Below, one piece after another: positions 31,301 to 35,447 of a stretch of DNA of 35,447 bases (its first letter is position 1; each line of letters begins with the position of its first letter). A model generated the notes under the pieces. It was not told where the DNA came from. It searched no databases and was given only the letters and a program-made list of their open reading frames with translations. Origin of the DNA: a filamentous cyanobacterium CCT1. Its GTDB lineage: Bacteria > Cyanobacteriota > Cyanobacteriia > Phormidesmidales > Phormidesmidaceae. Position numbers and translations under genes: made by a program. The DNA is taken from positions 1 to 35,447 of the forward strand of contig PYER01000032.1 of NCBI GenBank assembly GCA_003017855.1. The letters run 5' to 3'.

Positions 31301-32378
31301 TGACAATCTAGTGCTGCTGGTGTTTGAGCGGGCTAAGACCGGCGACATCATTCAGGGTTTGCCCCGAATTGAAGAGCTGCTGGAGGCCCGCAAGCCGAAG
31401 GAAGCCTGCGTATTGTCTGAGCGTCCAGGCAATGCCCAGGTGGTCTACAGCGATGATGAAACCGTAGAGGTCAAAATCGTTGAAGATGACGGCGTGGTGA
31501 CGGAGTATCCCATTAGCCCTGGGCAAAACGTGCTGGTGTCCGATGGTCAGCGGGTCAGTACCGCTGAGCACCTGACCGACGGCCCGGCCAACCCGCACCA
31601 GATTCTAGAGGTGTTCTTCAAGTACAACCTCAGCCAGGGCATGGGCATTCACGACGCGGCCCTGGGCGCGCTGCAAAAGGTGCAGTCGTTCCTGGTCAAT
31701 GAGGTGCAGTCGGTGTATCAGTCCCAGGGGATTGATATCTCTGACAAGCACACCGAGGTGATTGTGCGGCAGATGTCGTCGAAGTGCCGTATTGACGACG
31801 GTGGTGACACCACCATGCTGCCGGGCGAGCTGGTTGAGATCTACCAGGTTGAGCAGGTGAATGAAGCGATGGCGATTACCGGCGGTGCCCCGGCAGAATA
31901 CACCCCGGTGCTGCTGGGTATTACCAAGGCCTCGCTGAACACCGACAGCTTCATCTCGGCGGCTAGCTTCCAGGAGACCACTCGGGTGCTGACCGAGGCG
32001 GCGATTGAGGGCAAATCTGACTGGCTGCGCGGCCTGAAGGAAAACGTCATCATCGGTCGCCTGATTCCGGCCGGTACCGGGTACAACGCCTATGAGGAAA
32101 CCCCGTCTCCAGAGCTTGACCCGGCCTATGAGTCGGCCATTTTGGACGACGACATGGTGTTGCAAGACGTAGTGCTGGATGACTTCACCGCCCGCAGCTA
32201 TGACCTGGAGGGCAATCTCAGCATGCTCAATGACGACGAGATGATCGGCGGCATGTCTCTGGACGAGGGCGGCTCCCGCGGCGGTGGAGCCAGCAATGGT
32301 GACTTTGCTGGCCTTGGCAACGGTGCTGGGATGGACGATGACGACCTGCTGATCGACGATCAAACCGAAGCTGACTAG
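28383..32378 (+). CDS. rpoC2: RNA polymerase beta-prime subunit (C-terminal part)
   Basis: RpoC2 provides the C-terminal half of beta-prime, including bridge helix and trigger loop. The 1331-residue product shows [19 protein letters not shown], the trigger-loop region [20 protein letters not shown], and a second zinc site with C224, C298, C305 and C308. From about residue 345 to 980 it carries the large insertion known from cyanobacterial RNA polymerase (SI3), built of repeated beta-rich modules, in which LVEDGQ-, VVKDIFC- and GEVTGI-like turns recur. The family sequence resumes at [21 protein letters not shown]. The C-terminal 60 residues are acidic and Gly-rich. No Shine-Dalgarno is visible. 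Assignment is secure. Confidence 0.99.
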   Translation: MAEQGAPQSSLIFRNRIIDKKQLKKLIAWSFTHHGTARTSQMADRIKELGFKYATRAGVSISVEDLQVPQEKKGMLAAAEEDIRVTEERYTRGEITEVERLTKVIDTWNDTSEELKDQVVKNFKENNPLNSVYMMAFSGARGNISQVRQLVGMRGLMANPQGEIIDLPIKTNFREGLTVTEYVISSYGARKGLVDTALRTADSGYLTRRLVDVSQDVIIREHDCGTERGIPLRSMTDGERVLIPLENRLLGRVVAEDVVHPQTGEVLLEKDHPVSPETAEMLAEAGVEGVVVRSPLTCEATRSVCRLCYGWSLAHSEMVDLGEAVGIIAAQSIGEPGTQMTMRTFHTGGTFTGEVAPRIRATKDGTVKLPKNLKTRAFRTRYGEEALMLEANADIVIEGTGKNKTESLPQGTILFVNDGETVQKEQLLAELPSAGRTRKVTEKATKDVTSDLAGEVKFAGLVQEEKTDRQGNTTRLAQRGGLLWVLAGDVYNLPPSAEPVVRNGDYVNADDTLAETKLTTERGGLVRLPEADDEKGTREVEIITASVMLDQAHVRKEHGQGREHYFIETAYGQRFSLIATPGAKVTSGQVIAELEDDRYHTQTGGIVKFSGVDVAKKGKGKQGYEVVQGGTLLWIPEEAHEVNKDISLLMVEDGQYLEAGTEVVKDIFCQNSGVVEVTQKNDILREILVKPGEIHMVDAPEDVMDRDGTLVNAGEEVMPGLVADALRYVEYVETPDGPALLLRPVEEYVVPNEPAVPSQDSAADAAGSIKLRAIQRIPFKDGERVKSVDGVELLRTQLVLDIEDESPHVVADIELVPDDQDTDLMRLQMVVLETQVIRRDVVADQTQGKTVTRLLVEDGQQIEPGAVVARTEIRCKESGEVRGIREGQEAIRRVLVVREADRMKVDLQGKEPTVKLGDLVVANTELAPGLVHEESGEVTGIEGGQIALRLARPYRVSTGAVLHIEDGDLVQRGDNLVLLVFERAKTGDIIQGLPRIEELLEARKPKEACVLSERPGNAQVVYSDDETVEVKIVEDDGVVTEYPISPGQNVLVSDGQRVSTAEHLTDGPANPHQILEVFFKYNLSQGMGIHDAALGALQKVQSFLVNEVQSVYQSQGIDISDKHTEVIVRQMSSKCRIDDGGDTTMLPGELVEIYQVEQVNEAMAITGGAPAEYTPVLLGITKASLNTDSFISAASFQETTRVLTEAAIEGKSDWLRGLKENVIIGRLIPAGTGYNAYEETPSPELDPAYESAILDDDMVLQDVVLDDFTARSYDLEGNLSMLNDDEMIGGMSLDEGGSRGGGASNGDFAGLGNGAGMDDDDLLIDDQTEAD

Positions 32379-32454
32379 GCTGTAAGCCAGCTAGTGTGAG
32401 ATACCTGGTCGTGTCCTAAACTGGCTAGCCAGAGCGACATAGGGCGATCGCACC

Positions 32455-32500
32455 AATGTCTCGGCTGATCTAGATCAGCCGAGACATTGTGTTATTTGGG
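32455..32500 (+). terminator. Terminator of the rpoBC1C2 cluster, a 34-nt perfect palindrome
   Basis: Positions 32455-32488 are a perfect palindrome. The 16-nt arms begin AATGTCTCGGCTGATC and meet at a central TA. Transcribed RNA would form a very stable hairpin 76 nt after the rpoC2 stop. The tract after it (GTGTTATTT) is only partly U-rich. A HIP1 octamer lies at 32444-32451. Confidence 0.65.
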
Positions 32501-32576
32501 TTTACAGTGATGGGGTTGGCCATGAGGGAGCTATCTTCAATTTATTGCGCGATTGTGCCCTTCCTCTGCTCAAGCT

Positions 32577-33122
32577 ATGTCTATCTCCATCTTTTTGAGC
32601 TTTCCTAAACCCTGCTTTAAGCAGCAGGAGTTATTCATTCAGCAGGTGCGCGACTACCTGAAAGGTCGCGACTTTGTGCCTCGTACCCTGGGCGTTACCG
32701 ACTACGATATGGATGCTCCGCTGACCGCCATTCGACGGCTGATGCTAGAGTCCAATGGCTTGATTACCGTCGCCTTTCGGCGCACTTTTATCGAGAAAGG
32801 TACGGCTCGCCTCCGCACTGACGTTGATACCCTTAGCGAAGAAACGGTAGATGGCCAGTGGCTAACAACACCATGGGCCCACATCGAACCGGCTATGGCC
32901 TATCAATTGGGCCTGCCGATCTTGATTTTGCGGGAGAAAGGGGTGCTGGCCGACGGTATCTTAGAGCGAGGTATCGCCGGCTTTTACATGCCTGAGTTTG
33001 ATCTAGAGCAGCCCATTAGCAGCTACTTTTCATCAGGGGAATGGAGCGGCATGATCGGTCGTTGGGAGGGCTATGTCAGAGCCGTGGTCGAGAAAAAAGG
33101 TCGGCCGCCGCTGCTGTTCTAA
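32577..33122 (+). CDS. Uncharacterised protein with an NDT/TIR-like sequence pattern
   Basis: I do not know a named family for this 181-residue protein. It starts at the ATG at 32577; a TTG eight codons earlier adds no sense. The first strand ISIFLSFPKP (3-12) is followed by a helix (QQELFIQQVRDYLKGR), TLGVTDYDMDAPLTAIRRLM and LESNGLITVAF. Then comes WAHIEPAMAYQLGLPILILRE (100-120), where E104 in a helix just before a GxP-strand resembles the catalytic Glu of nucleoside 2-deoxyribosyltransferases and their TIR-like relatives. The order strand, helix, S-x-G-strand, Glu-helix, LGLP-strand fits that fold. No signal peptide or membrane segment is seen. It lies between the rpoC2 terminator and rnpB as a lone gene. 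Coding status is strong, fold call is inference. Confidence 0.8.
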   Translation: MSISIFLSFPKPCFKQQELFIQQVRDYLKGRDFVPRTLGVTDYDMDAPLTAIRRLMLESNGLITVAFRRTFIEKGTARLRTDVDTLSEETVDGQWLTTPWAHIEPAMAYQLGLPILILREKGVLADGILERGIAGFYMPEFDLEQPISSYFSSGEWSGMIGRWEGYVRAVVEKKGRPPLLF

Positions 33123-33147
33123 CCGCTGCTTTATCTACCCTGGGGTT

Positions 33148-33153
33148 TAAACT
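33148..33153 (+). promoter_or_regulatory. Candidate -10 element of rnpB
   Basis: TAAACT lies about 10-15 nt before the inferred 5-prime end of the RNase P RNA (33164). It matches four of six TATAAT positions. The -35 region is weak (CTGCTT at about 33126). The promoter overlaps the 3-prime spacer of the preceding gene. Confidence 0.3.
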
Positions 33154-33163
33154 AGACACTAGA

Positions 33164-33540
33164 GGGAGGTAGCGCAGGCGGTTGCGGACTGGTGTTAGCC
33201 AGTCTGAGGAAAGTCCGGGCTCCCGAAAGACCAGACCTGCTGGGTAACGCCCAGTGCGGGCGACCGTGAGGATAGTGCCACAGAAACATACCGCCGATGG
33301 CCCTCGGTCGATGACTTGAGGGCACAGGTAAGGGTGCAAGGGTGCGGTAAGAGCGCACCAGCAGCATCGAGAGGTGCTGGCTAGGTAAACCCCGGTTGGG
33401 TGCAAGGTCAAGGGGCAAGGTTGGTCTTTTTCCGGCCCCGTCGTTGAGTACCGCAAGAGGCGTCTGGCAACAGGCGTCCCAGATAGATAACCGCCCCCCC
33501 GGCAGCGGGGGAACAGAACCCGGCTTATGTCTACCTCCTT
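33164..33540 (+). ncRNA. rnpB: RNase P RNA, type A
   Basis: This is the catalytic RNA that trims tRNA 5-prime ends. Universal blocks are present in order: GAGGAAAGTCCGGGCT near 33206, ACAGAAACATACCGCC near 33280, and AGATAACCGCC with ACAGAACCCGGCTTAT near 33486-33528. The P1 helix can form between GGAGGTAG (33165-33172) and CTACCTCC (33531-33538), which sets the ends at about 377 nt, a normal size for cyanobacteria. The rnc gene begins 24 nt after it. Any protein-coding frame here is an artefact. Identity is certain, the exact ends are good to a few nt. Confidence 0.96.
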
Positions 33541-33563
33541 CCCCTCTACTCGTTTCCTGCGCC

Positions 33564-34286
33564 GTGACTGAATTACCGTTGTCCCGTCAGCGGCAGCTTG
33601 AGCGCTGGGTGCAAACGCTGGGACTACCTGCTAGCCTTGATTTGAACCGCCTAAACCAGGCGCTGACCCATAAGTCGGCGGATGCCCGCTACAACTACGA
33701 GCAGCTGGAGCTGCTGGGGGATGCGGTCCTGCGTTTGGCGGCTACGGAGTGCCTGCAGGAGAGCTTCCCTGAGGCCTCGGTGGGCGAACTTTCGGCGATT
33801 CGATCGGTGCTGATTAGCGATCGCAGCCTGGCCCAGCTGGCCCAAGAACTGGGGCTGCATCCCTACCTGATCGTCGGCCCCGGCATGAAAGCTGGCCCCA
33901 CTCACCTGGCCGATGCCCTGGAAGCCGTAGTCGCCGTCCTGTATTTAGACACCCACAACCTGAAGCTGGTGCGAGCCTGGCTCGATGACTCGCTGCGCCA
34001 GGGGGCGATCGCGGTTCACCAAGACCCAGCCAGGCAGAACTACAAAGTCGCGCTGCAAGAACTTACCCAGGCCCATACTAAGGCTCTGCCTGAGTACCGC
34101 ACTGCCGAACAGCGCCCTGTGGACGGCGACCTCCAGCGGTATCAATCGACCGTATGGTTTCGGGAAACCTGTTGGGGAAGCGGCCACGGCCCTACCAAAA
34201 AGCAGGCCGAGCAGGCTGCTGCCGCCGTCGCCTACGATCGCCTTCGCCAATCCCTTGTCCATGACCCACCCTCTGGATCCCCCTAA
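33564..34286 (+). CDS. rnc: Ribonuclease III
   Basis: RNase III cleaves double-stranded RNA, including rRNA precursors. The 240-residue product starts at a GTG at 33564; the frame is open back to 33396, but that part is inside rnpB. The nuclease domain has the signature YEQLELLGDAVL with E46, E49 and D53, and LADALEAVVAVLYLD with D117 and E120, spaced exactly as in E. coli. The double-stranded RNA-binding domain (about 157-230) ends in TKKQAEQAAAAVAYDRL. Codon boundary and length fit. It lies 24 nt after rnpB, placing two RNA-processing genes side by side, and its 3-prime end overlaps the next gene by 26 nt. Cyanobacteria often have more than one RNase III-like gene, so this may not be the only one. 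Confidence 0.95.
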   Translation: MTELPLSRQRQLERWVQTLGLPASLDLNRLNQALTHKSADARYNYEQLELLGDAVLRLAATECLQESFPEASVGELSAIRSVLISDRSLAQLAQELGLHPYLIVGPGMKAGPTHLADALEAVVAVLYLDTHNLKLVRAWLDDSLRQGAIAVHQDPARQNYKVALQELTQAHTKALPEYRTAEQRPVDGDLQRYQSTVWFRETCWGSGHGPTKKQAEQAAAAVAYDRLRQSLVHDPPSGSP

Positions 34287-35325
34287 TCGGGCCGCCTCTG
34301 CTCCCCTGAGTCTGGCTATTTTTGGCCTGGGCCGCTGGGGCACTCACCTGCTGCGCAACTTTCTCGCGCTGCCCGAGGCCAGGGTGGTGGCCCTGGTCGA
34401 CCCCGATCGCCAGCGGCTGCACGATCTGTGCGATCGCTTTGGTTTAGCTGACACCATAGCCTGCTACGACACCTGGACTGAGGCCATGGCCCATCCGGGC
34501 TTAGACGCAGCGGTAATTGCCACCCCCGCCAGCACCCACTACCCCATCATTAAAGCCGCCCTGGAGCAGGGGCTGCATGTGCTGAGCGAAAAACCTCTCA
34601 CTCTGGAGCACAGGACCAGCGCCGCCCTGGTTCAGCTTGCGGCAGCTCAGCAAAGGCAGCTAATGGTGGACCATACCTACCTGTTCCACCCGGCGGTGCA
34701 GCGCGGGCGAGAGCTCTGCCCAGACCTGGGTGCGCTGCGCTACGGCTACGCGGCCCGCACCAACCTTGGCCCCGTGCGCCCCGATGCCGACGTGTTTTGG
34801 GATCTGGCCATTCACGATGTTTCTATTCTCAACTACTGGCTGGGGATGCAGCCCACTGCCGTTGCTGCCTGGGGCCAAATGTGGCTACAGCCCCAGAAAA
34901 GTGCTGTTTCGGGGTTGAGGGATGCGGGCTGGCTGCGGTTGATCTATGACCGGGGCGATCGGCCTCACCCGCTGGAGGTCATAGTGCAGGTCAGCTGGGC
35001 CAACCCCGACAAGCAGCGGCGGCTAGGGCTGGTGGGCGATCGCGGCACCTTGGTACTCGACGAAAGTCTGCAGGCGAGTCCGCTAACCCTCCATCGGGGG
35101 CAGTTTCAGACCCAGACGTTCCCCTTTGTACCCAAAGGGCCCCAGACGGAGGCGATCGCGATCGCCTCCGTCGAACCTCTGCGCGAAATGTGCCGCCACT
35201 TTCTCCAGTGCGCTGTCGTCAATCAGTCTTCACCCATTTCCTCTGGGCAGCTGGCAGCCGATCTGGTTAAGACTATGGTCGCTATTGCCACGGCGGCTGA
35301 AACTGGCAAAACCATCTCCATCTAG
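34261..35325 (+). CDS. Gfo/Idh/MocA-family NAD(P)-dependent oxidoreductase
   Basis: The 354-residue product begins at an ATG inside the last 26 nt of rnc, in another frame, so translation is likely coupled. The Rossmann motif IFGLGRWGTHLLRNF has GLGRWG at 22-27, followed by the acidic end of strand 2 in ALVDPD (44-49). The family's EKP motif, with the catalytic Lys, is E110-K111-P112. A DLAIHDVSI segment near 180-188 supplies the second catalytic His. Such enzymes act on sugars, inositol or related carbonyls; the substrate cannot be told here. A 28-nt palindrome containing two overlapping HIP1 copies lies in its 3-prime part. About 120 nt follow the stop to the window end with no clear terminator. 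Confidence 0.92.
   Translation: MTHPLDPPNRAASAPLSLAIFGLGRWGTHLLRNFLALPEARVVALVDPDRQRLHDLCDRFGLADTIACYDTWTEAMAHPGLDAAVIATPASTHYPIIKAALEQGLHVLSEKPLTLEHRTSAALVQLAAAQQRQLMVDHTYLFHPAVQRGRELCPDLGALRYGYAARTNLGPVRPDADVFWDLAIHDVSILNYWLGMQPTAVAAWGQMWLQPQKSAVSGLRDAGWLRLIYDRGDRPHPLEVIVQVSWANPDKQRRLGLVGDRGTLVLDESLQASPLTLHRGQFQTQTFPFVPKGPQTEAIAIASVEPLREMCRHFLQCAVVNQSSPISSGQLAADLVKTMVAIATAAETGKTISI
35145..35172. repeat. 28-nt perfect palindrome with overlapping HIP1 copies inside a CDS
   Basis: Two GCGATCGC octamers overlap at the centre (GCGATCGCGATCGC) and the symmetry extends outward through GACGGAG to 14-nt arms. It encodes the TEAIAIASV region of the oxidoreductase, so the symmetry is carried in coding sequence. 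The length is unusual for HIP1 sites, which are normally 8-10 nt. Confidence 0.9.
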
Positions 35326-35447
35326 GGACAGTTGCGGGGTAGCGCTTTGCCCACAGAGTCAACAAAAACTCTACTCAGATCTTGCACCTTGGCCTGGGGG
35401 ATGAGAGAAAAGGGCGTGAAACGTATACATAGCAAGGACCATGAAGA
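35326..35447. other. Downstream tail without a supportable gene
   Basis: The last 122 nt contain no terminator that I can trust. An ATG at 35401 opens a frame that runs to the window end (15 codons), which could begin a next gene but is too short to judge. Confidence 0.3.

Noticed and set aside
31605-32363. 252-codon minus-strand frame inside rpoC2
   Set aside because: Antisense shadow of a conserved C-terminal RpoC2 segment; His/Val-rich product without a known domain.
33396-33563. Upstream extension of the rnc frame
   Set aside because: It lies inside the RNase P RNA gene; the GTG at 33564 gives a normal RNase III.

Overview
The window looks like chromosomal DNA of a cyanobacterium. The RNA polymerase beta-prime subunit is split into rpoC1 and rpoC2, the octamer GCGATCGC (HIP1) recurs throughout (for example at 6817, 29258 and 32444), and DUF3370 and MHYT/GAF hybrid kinases are typical of the phylum. 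The high GC of the coding DNA and the family set would fit a filamentous Leptolyngbya- or Nodosilinea-like organism, but that finer placement is only a guess. Almost everything is core genome. I see no phage, transposase, CRISPR array, integrase or tRNA.

Layout. 1-5245: the end of a small winged-helix-like gene, a secreted DUF3370 protein and a large exported zinc metalloprotease, the last two on the minus strand. 5324-8510: purN, then a Crp/Fnr-family regulator and leuC, both minus. 8803-9203: a small BON-like protein with a good RBS and terminator. 9250-11548: a minus-strand operon of cupin, DUF429 and mnmH (tRNA 2-selenouridine synthase), with an ATGA overlap between the first two. 11647-13404: argS. 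13405-13803: an AT-rich leader with a terminator-like hairpin. 13804-18345: a two-gene signalling unit, an MHYT-PAS-GAF hybrid histidine kinase followed 12 nt later by a receiver-adenylate cyclase. 18349-21446: pyrG and hisD on the minus strand, with pyrG convergent on the cyclase gene and only 3 nt between the stop codons. 21670-32378: the cyanobacterial cluster rpsT-tatD-rpoB-rpoC1-rpoC2, closed by a 34-nt perfect palindrome. 32577-35325: a small protein with an NDT/TIR-like sequence pattern, the RNase P RNA gene rnpB, rnc (RNase III) and a Gfo/Idh/MocA oxidoreductase overlapping rnc by 26 nt.

How the genes fit together. Translation and transcription machinery dominates (rpsT, rpoB/C1/C2, argS, mnmH, rnpB, rnc), with single steps of purine, pyrimidine, leucine and histidine synthesis beside it. 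The accessory interest lies in four places. The kinase/cyclase pair has a cyanobacteriochrome-like GAF domain that keeps the canonical Cys. The cyclase has Phe where class III cyclases usually carry the transition-state Arg. The uncharacterised 181-residue protein lies between rpoC2 and rnpB. Several non-coding palindromes lie in promoter, leader and intercistronic regions. No complete new defence or mobile system is evident. All start codons were re-chosen by hand where the longest open frame was implausible.
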